In this document: in pieces, positions 1-6,335 of the stretch
Layout: each line of letters opens with the position of its first letter
Position numbering within the stretch: the stretch's first letter is position 1
Assembly (NCBI GenBank): GCA_046313675.1
Contig: JBKBXU010000130.1
Location: 1 to 11,901, forward strand
Direction: 5' to 3'
Source: JBKBXU01 sp046313675
GTDB taxonomy: Bacteria; Bacteroidota; Bacteroidia; Cytophagales; Cytophagaceae
DNA: 11,901 bases
Notes under the pieces: model-generated
What the model saw: the letters and a program-made list of their open reading frames with translations, nothing else
Told to the model about the DNA's origin: nothing
Database searches by the model: none
Program-made: the position numbers and the translations under genes

Positions 1-93
1 GAAAAAAATCTTCCAAATAGGAAGCGCCATTTTAGTGTCTTTGACTCCAAAATTGAAGTACAATTTGGAATTGAAGAGCCGCTGTTTCCTTAA
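1..93 (+). CDS. C-terminal end of an unidentified protein (partial)
   Basis: Frame 1 is open from the left edge for 30 codons and ends at TAA (91-93). The tail is mixed polar and hydrophobic, ending KIEVQFGIEEPLFP, which looks like a folded C-terminus rather than random translation. I do not recognise the family. Frame 2 is also open to a TAA at 98-100, but its composition is less protein-like. A minus-strand ATG at 30-28 could instead begin a gene running off the left edge. With so few codons the reading is tentative. Confidence 0.4.
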   Translation, partial: EKNLPNRKRHFSVFDSKIEVQFGIEEPLFP

Positions 94-217
94 AAATTAA
101 GAACTTGCGGATTTAGGGTTGTAACGAGGGCTGGTGAGATCAGCGATTTTATCGCTTTAAGTAAACATACCTTTCTTCAAGGCACCATATCGAAAATTAC
201 TGCTGCCGTATCGGTAA

Positions 218-253
218 GGGCTACCGGTAGCCCCGCCAGAGGAGGGCTACCGG
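218..253. repeat. GGGCTACCGG inverted-repeat cluster (REP-like hairpin)
   Basis: Three copies of one 10-base unit occur in 36 bp: GGGCTACCGG at 218-227, its complement CCGGTAGCCC at 224-233, and GGGCTACCGG at 244-253. The first two overlap as a perfect 16-bp palindrome (218-233). The last two form a 10-bp GC-rich stem with a 10-nt loop (234-243). The cluster lies in the non-coding stretch 94-312, just downstream of the smc stop, and is clearly richer in GC than its surroundings. Neither strand has a T-run beside it, so it is not a standard terminator. It resembles a REP-type palindromic element, but one copy cannot show it is dispersed. The rest of 94-312 holds only a small AGCGAT/ATCGCT hairpin (142-156) and no plausible gene. 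Confidence 0.6.
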
Positions 254-312
254 AATGCTTGCAGGGGAGGGCGTCCCAAAATATGTTTTTATACTTACTC
301 GCTCTGCTTATA

Positions 313-3300
313 CTATACCAGAGACCTCAAGTCTACCGGCACAACCCTTGATACTCCTTGTTCCACCATGGTAATTCCATAAATAACATCGGTGCTGGAC
401 ATGGTGCGCTTGTTGTGGGTAACGATGATAAATTGCGACTCCTCCGAAAACTTACGAATGATGTTGTTAAACTTATCGATGTTGGCATCGTCAAGTGGTG
501 CATCGACCTCATCGAAAATACAGAAGGGGGCAGGTTTAATTAGATAGATCGCAAAGAGCAGGGAAATGGCGGTAAGGGTTTTCTCTCCTCCGGAAAGTTG
601 GTTGATGGTCAAAGGTCTTTTCCCTTTGGGTTTGGCCATAATTTCAATGGTTGAATCCAGGGGGTTATCCGGATCAGAAAGTTTCAGGTCACAACTGTCT
701 TCTTCGGAAAACAGGGAGCGGAAAACCAAAATAAAGTTTGCCCGGATTTTGTCATAGGCCTCCATGAAGGTGCTCTTGGCTACTGTGTCAATCTCGGAAA
801 TGGTTTCCATGAGTGATTTTTTGGCACTTTTCAGGTCTTCTTTCTGGTCTGAAATGAACTTGAAGCGTTCCTGAATTTCATTGTAAGCCTCCATAGCCAT
901 GGGGTTGATTGGGCCTATGCGCTCAATATTTGCTTTTATCTGGTCGATTCTTTTTTTCAATTCCTGTTCGTCCTGTTCTTCTGCTTCCTCGGTTTCCTGC
1001 TTGAGGATATCATCAAGGTTTACATTGAATTCTACAGAAAGTCTTTCTTTAATGGACGTCAGGGAGAGTTTGTTTTCGTTAAGCTTTGCCTGAACCTCCT
1101 GGGTGATGGTATCGGAACTTTCTTTTTGCTTGCGCAGCTCCCTGGAATCTTTCTCCATGTCGTCAATGCTGTTGCGCGAAGCATAGTATTCTTTTTCAGC
1201 TTCATTTACGCCCAGCTCAATGCTTTCTTTTTCCTTGTACATCTCCACCAGTTCGTCATCGTTCAGATCGGCCTTTTCCAGAAGGTTTTTGATCTCGGCA
1301 TCGGTTTTTTTAGCTTCTTCCTGATTTTTCTCTATCCTTGCCTTACTTGAGTCGAAGGCATTTCGTTTATAGCTGATTTCCTGCTCGGTGCTGTTGACTT
1401 TATTTTGTTGTTGATGGAACAAAAGGTTTTCACTGTTAAACCTCGATGATTTTTTTGTGAGTTCCTCATTATGAACGTTCAACTCATCGGCAATCTCTTT
1501 AAATCTGGATTCGAGATCTTGCAGGTCCGTTTTTCCCTTTTCTGCATCGGGTAAGTTTTTCTGAAGGGTTTCTTCCAGTATGCTGATCTGCTCTAGTATG
1601 TCTTCCCTTCTTAAGGAATTGGTATTAATAAGGTTTTCGAACTGTTCCTTTTTGGTTTTCAGGGTTACATATTCCTGATTGATCAGATTGATCTCATTTC
1701 GGAGCTTCTCAATTTGCTCGTTTTTGGTGTTTTCCTTCAATTTAAGGAGTTCAACCTGCTTTTTCTTAAGGGTGTTGTTAATTTTTTCGAGTTTTTCCTT
1801 AAGTATTTTGATCTCCTTTTCCAGGTTTTCCAGGTTTTTGGCCCTTCCGATTCTTTTACCTTCAAACAAACCTACGGACCCACCGGAAATGCTGTATTTA
1901 CGCTTGGTTATTTTCCCATTTTGAGTGATGAACACGGCATCCTGATTGTCGGGTAGCTTTTCCTGATTTTGTGTAACTATGTATACATTGTCAAGAAGGT
2001 AGTTGACCAGTCCCCGGTACTTTGTGTCAAACTCAGCGATATCCACTGCGGATATGCAATTTTCATACTGGCCGGGAGAGGAGGAGTGATAGTTTTCAAA
2101 AAATGATAGAATAAAGAAGTTTGCTTTGCCTTTGGCGGCATCGCTCAGGAGATTTACTGCCTGCAATGCCTGAGCCGGATTCTCCACTACATAGTAGTTC
2201 ATATAGGGTTCCAGGAAATTCTCAAAGGCTATCCGGTAGTTTTCGTCACAGGTAAGGATGTCTGAAAGGAGTGGAGTGTCCTTGCTCCAGGAGGCATTTT
2301 TCTTTAGGAACTTTATGGCATCAGGGAATCCTTCCAGGTTTTCAACCATTGATTTGGTCAGGCTGTATTCGTTTTGCTTAGCATCAATTTTTCTGGATGT
2401 TTCATTCAGCTCATCTTTTATGAGGTTGAGATTTTCCTCCAGGGTCTGTATGTTTGCCTTATTATCGTCTTCCTGTTTCTGAAGTTTTTCAAATTCTTCG
2501 GTTTTGGCATTCAGCGTTCCTTCAACTTCTTTGATTTTGACCTCAAAATTATTGAGGTTGGCTTCATTGGTTGAGGTATCGGTGGCAGTTTTTTCCAGTT
2601 CCTGTTTTAAGGTAGATAACTGGATGTTGTTGATTTCAATGCTTTTGTTTAATTGATAAACTTCTTCCTGCGTCTTTCTCAGGTGGTTATTGAGAACGGT
2701 TGATTCTTCCTGAAGGGCAGCGGTTTTGTTCTTTTGCTCTTCATATTCCTTTTTATAGATTTCCAGCCTGGCTTCAGTTTCTGCTAATATTTTCTGCTGT
2801 ACTTCGTGTTCGTTTTCCAGGCTTTTAATGCTGAACTCGGCCCGTTCATTACTTTTTCTATCCTGGTCAATCTGTTCATATGTGCTAGCTAATTTCTCAT
2901 TAAGAAAATTCAGCCGTTCGTTTTTTATCTTTTTATCACTTTCGTACTGCCTGATCTTATTGACATGTTCGTTGAGTGATTTTTGTCTGGAGGATAAAAG
3001 TTTTTCTTTGTTTACCAGGTCAGCTTTTAGTTTTTCTACTTCACTTTCTTTTTCACTGATTTTGGTCTGTATAGCAAGTTTATTGTCGTTCTCCTGATTT
3101 AGTTGTTGTTGAAGTTCTTTTAAGGTTTCCTGTTGAGTTTTGATGGTTGCTTTAGCGTATTGAATGCTTACAACTTTGTATTCTTCTTTAATTTTGAAAT
3201 ACTTCTCTGTTTGCTTGGCTTGTTTTTCAAGGCTTTTAAGGTTTTTCCCTATTTCGAAAAGCAGGTCTTCCACACGCTCCAGGTCTTTGTCTGTATCCTC

Positions 3301-3843
3301 CAGCTTCCGCAGGGTTTCTTTTTTCCGGATTTTAAATTTTGAAATTCCGGCAGCTTCTTCAAAAAGTCCTCTTCGGGAGTTTTCTCTGTCGTTAAGAATG
3401 TCATCAACCATTTTAAGCTCTATAATGGCATAGCTGTCTGAGCCTATTCCCGTGTCAAGGAAAAGGTTCGTGATGTCTTTGAGACGGCAGGTTACTCCGT
3501 TGAGCAGGTATTCGCTTTCACCGGAGCGATAGTATCTTCGGGTTATGGTTACTTGAGAATATTCGGTAGGCAAAAGGTTTTTTGTGTTGTTAAATGTCAA
3601 TGAAACCTCTGCCATTTGCAGGGCCTTGCGGTTTTTTGTGCCATTAAATATGACGTTTTCCATTTTTTCTGACCGGAGGGCACGTGTTTTCTGTTCCCCC
3701 AGAACCCAGCGGATGGCATCAACGATGTTTGACTTTCCACAACCATTGGGGCCTACGATCCCGGTTATGCCTTCATTGAAGTTAATGACGATTTTATCGC
3801 CAAAACTCTTAAATCCTTTTATCTCAAGTTTGCTAAGTTGCAT
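313..3843 (-). CDS. smc: Chromosome segregation protein SMC
   Basis: This is the bacterial structural-maintenance-of-chromosomes ATPase, which dimerises and, usually with ScpA and ScpB, organises and segregates the chromosome in the cytoplasm. The 1176-residue length is typical. Visible order: N-terminal ATPase half with Walker A GPNGCGKSN (31-39) and the conserved FEEAAGISKFK segment (161-171); a long Lys/Glu-rich coiled coil to about 500; a hinge at about 505-670 with the SGGS turn (653-656); a second coiled coil; then the C-terminal ATPase half with ABC signature LSGGEKTL from 1083, Walker B CIFDEVDAP around 1106-1114, and the D-loop LDDAN. All catalytic motifs are intact. ATG is at 3843 and TAG at 315-313. 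The gene stands alone on this strand; scpA and scpB are not in view. A TAnnTTTG box lies just upstream, and no clear terminator follows. Identification is secure. Confidence 0.98.
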   Translation of the reverse strand: MQLSKLEIKGFKSFGDKIVINFNEGITGIVGPNGCGKSNIVDAIRWVLGEQKTRALRSEKMENVIFNGTKNRKALQMAEVSLTFNNTKNLLPTEYSQVTITRRYYRSGESEYLLNGVTCRLKDITNLFLDTGIGSDSYAIIELKMVDDILNDRENSRRGLFEEAAGISKFKIRKKETLRKLEDTDKDLERVEDLLFEIGKNLKSLEKQAKQTEKYFKIKEEYKVVSIQYAKATIKTQQETLKELQQQLNQENDNKLAIQTKISEKESEVEKLKADLVNKEKLLSSRQKSLNEHVNKIRQYESDKKIKNERLNFLNEKLASTYEQIDQDRKSNERAEFSIKSLENEHEVQQKILAETEARLEIYKKEYEEQKNKTAALQEESTVLNNHLRKTQEEVYQLNKSIEINNIQLSTLKQELEKTATDTSTNEANLNNFEVKIKEVEGTLNAKTEEFEKLQKQEDDNKANIQTLEENLNLIKDELNETSRKIDAKQNEYSLTKSMVENLEGFPDAIKFLKKNASWSKDTPLLSDILTCDENYRIAFENFLEPYMNYYVVENPAQALQAVNLLSDAAKGKANFFILSFFENYHSSSPGQYENCISAVDIAEFDTKYRGLVNYLLDNVYIVTQNQEKLPDNQDAVFITQNGKITKRKYSISGGSVGLFEGKRIGRAKNLENLEKEIKILKEKLEKINNTLKKKQVELLKLKENTKNEQIEKLRNEINLINQEYVTLKTKKEQFENLINTNSLRREDILEQISILEETLQKNLPDAEKGKTDLQDLESRFKEIADELNVHNEELTKKSSRFNSENLLFHQQQNKVNSTEQEISYKRNAFDSSKARIEKNQEEAKKTDAEIKNLLEKADLNDDELVEMYKEKESIELGVNEAEKEYYASRNSIDDMEKDSRELRKQKESSDTITQEVQAKLNENKLSLTSIKERLSVEFNVNLDDILKQETEEAEEQDEQELKKRIDQIKANIERIGPINPMAMEAYNEIQERFKFISDQKEDLKSAKKSLMETISEIDTVAKSTFMEAYDKIRANFILVFRSLFSEEDSCDLKLSDPDNPLDSTIEIMAKPKGKRPLTINQLSGGEKTLTAISLLFAIYLIKPAPFCIFDEVDAPLDDANIDKFNNIIRKFSEESQFIIVTHNKRTMSSTDVIYGITMVEQGVSRVVPVDLRSLV

Positions 3844-3866
3844 GCTTTTTTATATTGAGAAGAGTA

Positions 3867-3874
3867 CAAATTTA
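3867..3874 (-). promoter_or_regulatory. Candidate -7 promoter box for smc
   Basis: Read on the minus strand, these bases are TAAATTTG, an exact match to the TAnnTTTG -7 consensus of Bacteroidota. Transcription would start around 3862, leaving a leader of roughly 20 nt before the smc ATG at 3843. No clear -33 TTG element sits at the expected distance. The consensus is short and the region AT-rich, so this is a prediction. Confidence 0.5.
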
Positions 3875-3885
3875 ATATTAATTTA

Positions 3886-3893
3886 TAGATTTG
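3886..3893 (+). promoter_or_regulatory. Candidate -7 promoter box for the gene at 3898
   Basis: TAGATTTG matches the Bacteroidota TAnnTTTG -7 consensus exactly, and its last base is only 4 nt before the ATG at 3898. If used, the transcript would begin at or next to the start codon, giving a leaderless or nearly leaderless mRNA. No -33 TTG is evident at the usual spacing. The box lies opposite the smc box (3867-3874) in the same 54-bp gap. Confidence 0.45.
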
Positions 3894-3897
3894 TAAT

Positions 3898-4455
3898 ATG
3901 GAAGATTTTAAAGTTTTAATCTACATTGTTTTACTGGTAGTTTATTTTGTGTATCAGTTGATAAAGAGCAATAAATCAAGTAAGGGAACGGGCTTGCCTG
4001 ACGAAGATGCACAAGAATTGCCACCCCCACAGGAGTATAGGAGACCCGGGCCTCAGCAATCAATGGATCGTCGGGAACAACAAAGACCTTTGTTGAAAGA
4101 GCGTCCTGCTCATACAGGACAGCAGGAGCGAGCTCCTCAGCCAAGACAGATATTTACATTTGATGATATATTGGAGGAAATGGAAAGGGGAGGAAGAAGG
4201 GTTGAAAGGGAAATTACCTCCGAGCCGGAAATGCCTAAAGGTGTTCACCATAAGCTTGAAAAGAAACCAGTGGTAAAAGAAGAGGGGAAGGTTAAATATA
4301 AATCTATTGAAATAGAAGATAAGAAGGAGGAAGAAACCGTATTGCCGGTAAGTCAAAAGGTGAATTCCTATCAGGGGCTGCTAAATTCATTAAAGAATCC
4401 TCAGGGTGCCAGAAATGCATTTATTCTAAGCGAAATTTTGAACAAAAAGTATTAG
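3898..4455 (+). CDS. Small membrane-anchored protein of unknown function
   Basis: This 185-residue protein begins with a short hydrophobic helix (about residues 6-22, rich in Val, Leu, Ile and Tyr) that should anchor it in the inner membrane. A long Pro/Gln/Arg/Glu-rich, probably disordered linker follows (about 25-85). There is then a short FTFDDILEEM segment (86-95), a charged stretch, and a compact C-terminal motif with ARNAFILSEILNKKY (171-185). As far as I recall, hypothetical proteins of Bacteroidota often carry a similar tail (ARKA-x-I-x-SEILN). The anchor plus disordered linker plus conserved tail suggests a tether or partner-binding protein, but the function is unknown. ATG at 3898 is the only sensible start, since the next Met is far downstream and beyond the membrane helix. 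No Shine-Dalgarno is visible. It is divergent from smc and 45 bp upstream of the Bor-type lipoprotein gene on the same strand. Confidence 0.85.
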   Translation: MEDFKVLIYIVLLVVYFVYQLIKSNKSSKGTGLPDEDAQELPPPQEYRRPGPQQSMDRREQQRPLLKERPAHTGQQERAPQPRQIFTFDDILEEMERGGRRVEREITSEPEMPKGVHHKLEKKPVVKEEGKVKYKSIEIEDKKEEETVLPVSQKVNSYQGLLNSLKNPQGARNAFILSEILNKKY

Positions 4456-4500
4456 TGCTACCTTTTAATATTTTTAGGCATCACCAAAACTATTTTTAGT

Positions 4501-4782
4501 ATGAAAATTAAAAGCTTATTCGTGGCACTTATTTTAGGAATATCAATGACTTCTTGCATGATTAATACCCATACTGTTGGAGCCGGAGCTCAAGGATCTA
4601 CTGAAGTAAGGAAAAAATCCATTTATATCTTGCAAAACAGAATTCATGAAGCTGATTCTCAAGCTATGGCAGGTGGTGCAACAGATTATACCATTGATAC
4701 AAGGACTAATCTGGTGGACATGATTATCAATAGTGTGACTTTTGGTATTCTTCAAACAAGAACGGTTATTGTAAAAAAATAA
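4501..4782 (+). CDS. Bor-family lipoprotein
   Basis: The 93-residue product has a type II signal peptide: a basic start, a hydrophobic core, then MTSC with the lipidated Cys at 19. The -3 position of the lipobox is Met, which is slightly unusual. The mature part matches the Bor family (named for phage lambda Bor, an outer-membrane lipoprotein). It has the GAGAQG turn (27-32), MAGGATDYTIDTR (56-68), and the family's closing pattern around VTFGILQTRTVIVKK, equivalent to the TFGIYTP region of homologues. No acidic surface-export signal follows the Cys, so a periplasm-facing location is likely. Lambda Bor is linked to serum resistance, but chromosomal relatives are uncharacterised and I claim no such role. 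A weak promoter-like TATTTTTA lies at 4491-4498; transcription from the upstream gene is equally possible. A strong terminator follows. Confidence 0.75.
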   Translation: MKIKSLFVALILGISMTSCMINTHTVGAGAQGSTEVRKKSIYILQNRIHEADSQAMAGGATDYTIDTRTNLVDMIINSVTFGILQTRTVIVKK

Positions 4783-4800
4783 GATAAATAAGACTTATTG

Positions 4801-4840
4801 ATTAAAAGAGGCTGCTTTGTTCAGCCTCTTTTAGTTTGTT
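4801..4840 (+). terminator. Rho-independent-type terminator after the Bor-family gene
   Basis: AAAAGAGGCTG (4804-4814) pairs perfectly with CAGCCTCTTTT (4822-4832) around a 7-nt loop. The stem can extend by a few more pairs at its base and runs into the T-rich TTTTAGTTTGTTT. It starts about 20 nt after the lipoprotein stop codon and separates this gene from the unit starting at 5002. Confidence 0.85.
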
Positions 4841-4980
4841 TCCTAAGTTCCCTAATTAAGGAAAAATGAGCTGATGATATTAGCTCAGGGATTCATTTTT
4901 TATTCATGGTGTATGCTAATCCTGCTTCACTTTATTTCTCTTTTACCAACCTTTTTAACTAAATCTTTATTTTTAGGTTA

Positions 4981-4988
4981 TAGTTTTG
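4981..4988 (+). promoter_or_regulatory. Candidate -7 promoter box for the 5002-6096 gene pair
   Basis: TAGTTTTG is an exact TAnnTTTG match, 13 nt before the ATG at 5002, giving a very short leader. It lies beyond the terminator at 4801-4840, which fits an independent transcript for the next two genes. No good -33 TTG is seen. Confidence 0.5.
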
Positions 4989-5001
4989 AAAAGCAGAGTC
5001 T

Positions 5002-5631
5002 ATGGCTGATATAAGAATACAAAAAAAACGACCCATATGGCCATGGGTGGCTATGGTTATTGCCGGCATATTTATTATCTGGATTATTGTCCGGGTATTT
5101 GACAGAGAGCAGCGAATGGCCAATATTGAGGATCCTGCACCTGCTGATGAGCATGCATTGCATGAACCCTTTGTTCCGGAAGAGGTTCAGGCCTTTCTTA
5201 CTTTTGTACAGGAGAAGGAAGCAGGACAAGATATGGGGCCTGTTCATGCCTATACAGCCAATGGAATCAAACATCTTACCAATGCAATGGAAGCGCTTTC
5301 CAGAAGTGCTAACGTTGAAGGTATAAGCTATGGTGAGCGTAGACGACAGTTATACCGTCGTGCTAATTTTCTACAGGAAGACCCTGCTGCGCTTACGCAT
5401 TCCGACACCTTAAGACGGGCTCTGCTTAATGCTTCTGCCTGGATGGAGCATATGCAGCGCCAAAGGTTTCCCGGAAGGGAGTATGAGGTAAGCCGGGTGC
5501 GGGCTGCGGCAGAAGCTGTTGAACCTGAACAAACACTGCTTGATCAACGTGATCAAATAGATTCTTTTTTCTACAGGGCGGGAGAGGCCATTCGCCTTAT
5601 GGCTTTTGATGAAGAAGATGAGGTTGTTTAG
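5002..5631 (+). CDS. Single-pass membrane protein of unknown function
   Basis: This 209-residue protein has a short basic N-terminus (RIQKKRPIW) and one clear membrane helix at about residues 13-32. An Asp/Glu/Pro-containing linker leads to a soluble, mainly helical domain (about 58-205). The domain contains a well-formed segment around FLTFVQEKEAGQDMGP (65-80), Arg-rich helices (112-120), and an acidic tail ending EEDEEV-like residues. The positive-inside rule puts the basic N-terminus in the cytoplasm and the domain in the periplasm. I do not recognise a named family or see catalytic motifs. The PRC-barrel gene starts 18 nt after the stop, so the two are very likely co-transcribed and may act in one process. 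Start at ATG 5002 is supported by the membrane helix and the promoter box just upstream. Confidence 0.85.
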   Translation: MADIRIQKKRPIWPWVAMVIAGIFIIWIIVRVFDREQRMANIEDPAPADEHALHEPFVPEEVQAFLTFVQEKEAGQDMGPVHAYTANGIKHLTNAMEALSRSANVEGISYGERRRQLYRRANFLQEDPAALTHSDTLRRALLNASAWMEHMQRQRFPGREYEVSRVRAAAEAVEPEQTLLDQRDQIDSFFYRAGEAIRLMAFDEEDEVV

Positions 5632-5649
5632 CATATTAAATCAGGGAAA

Positions 5650-6096
5650 ATGAAAAATCAGCATTTATATAAACTTAGTGAGCTTTCAGATTATGAAGTA
5701 GCCAATGAGGATCCGGATATTCGTTCCTGGGAGGTGGTGGGTATAGGTAATGAGCTTATTGGGAGGGTAAATGACCTTATTGTTGACAAGGCAATGAAGA
5801 AAGTCAGGTATGTGGATGTAAAAGCATTTCCTGAATTGGCTCATTCCGCAGGTGATCGTCACCTGATTATCCCGATTGGATTCGTGAAATTGGGTAAGGA
5901 AGGAGACGACAGGGTTTACGTGGATCGTCTGGATAAGCAAAAGCTTTTACGTTCTCCCGTTTATCATGGTGGTGTGGTAACCCGGGATTATGAGCATAGC
6001 CTGATAGAAGTTTTACGTGGAGAGCGTTCTCAAGCTCTGTCTGATGATGAGTTTTATAGTGATCCCTTTTTTAATGATACAGGCCTGTCAAGATAA
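5650..6096 (+). CDS. PRC-barrel domain protein
   Basis: A 148-residue soluble protein with no signal peptide or membrane helix. Residues about 24-95 fit the PRC-barrel fold, shared by the H subunit of photosynthetic reaction centres and RNA-processing proteins such as RimM. The pattern is WEVVGIGNELIGRVNDLIVD (27-46), then KKVRYVDVKA (50-59), then HLIIPIGFVKLG (71-82) and DDRVYVDRLDK (86-96). The C-terminal part (about 100-148) is polar and acidic. PRC-barrel proteins of this size are common in bacteria without photosynthesis and mostly lack an assigned role; binding to a protein or small ligand is the usual inference. It sits 18 nt after the single-pass membrane protein gene, so the pair may form a membrane component and its cytoplasmic partner. 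The gene ends facing the minus-strand operon across a shared hairpin. Confidence 0.85.
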   Translation: MKNQHLYKLSELSDYEVANEDPDIRSWEVVGIGNELIGRVNDLIVDKAMKKVRYVDVKAFPELAHSAGDRHLIIPIGFVKLGKEGDDRVYVDRLDKQKLLRSPVYHGGVVTRDYEHSLIEVLRGERSQALSDDEFYSDPFFNDTGLSR

Positions 6097-6120
6097 AAAA
6101 AAGAGGCAACATTGCCTCTT
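6093..6120 (-). terminator. Terminator of the alaS-gatB-thioredoxin-small ORF run, possibly bidirectional
   Basis: AAGAGGCAA (6101-6109) pairs with TTGCCTCTT (6112-6120); a realistic fold has eight pairs and a 4-nt loop. On the minus strand the hairpin is followed directly by eight T residues (6100-6093 region), a textbook intrinsic terminator. On the + strand the tail is only ATGATTTTTTATA, weaker but possibly enough to end the PRC-barrel transcript, whose stop codon (6094-6096) lies just before the stem. It also overlaps the stop codon of the minus-strand small ORF. Confidence 0.85.
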
Positions 6121-6283
6121 ATGATTTTTTATATCCCTTTGCTTTATCAAAATCAAAGTTTTCCATATGATCTTGTTCAGATGCTAAGGAAATATATTCA
6201 CTTCCTTCATGTTCCTGGTACTTCTCAACCTTAGCTTTCTTTTGCTTTAGTCGTTTTCCCCTGATTCGATTTCTATTTTCCAT
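6119..6283 (-). CDS. Small basic/acidic protein, 54 residues, unknown function
   Basis: Reading the minus strand from ATG (6283-6281) gives 54 uninterrupted codons to TAA (6121-6119). The N-terminal third is strongly basic (MENRNRIRGKRLKQKKAK), the middle is acidic and polar (YQEHEGSEYISLASEQ), and the end is mixed, with FDFDKAKGYKKS. There is no membrane helix or signal peptide. Support for it being real: it fills the space between the thioredoxin stop (6336) and the terminator; no terminator separates the two; the terminator stem begins at its stop codon; and the composition is protein-like rather than that of non-coding AT-rich DNA. It lies 52 nt after the thioredoxin gene and is probably read on the same transcript. 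I do not recognise a family; the basic head might bind nucleic acid, which is speculation. Comparative evidence for translation is lacking here. Confidence 0.6.
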   Translation of the reverse strand: MENRNRIRGKRLKQKKAKVEKYQEHEGSEYISLASEQDHMENFDFDKAKGYKKS

Positions 6284-6335
6284 ACTACACTTTGTCTTTT
6301 ATAGGAAACTGAAGATATGGGTGGTTTTGTTTTAT

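Noticed and set aside
142..156. Small AGCGAT/ATCGCT hairpin near the left edge
   Set aside because: The stem is only 6 bp with a 3-nt loop and no T-run; too weak to call a terminator of either flanking gene.
94..312. Possible riboswitch, tRNA or insertion-sequence remnant in the left intergenic region
   Set aside because: No cloverleaf, no transposase fragment in any frame, and no target-site duplication or terminal repeats beyond the GGGCTACCGG cluster.
255..374. Plus-strand 39-codon frame from ATG 255 across the smc 3' end
   Set aside because: It is antisense to the conserved C-terminus of SMC, with no promoter box or family resemblance; a shadow frame.
4862..4900. Hairpins after the Bor terminator (GAGCTGA/TTAGCTC and AAAAATGA/TCATTTTT)
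   Set aside because: The two folds compete, the stems are weak and AT-rich, and a much stronger terminator lies just upstream. No independent support for a function.
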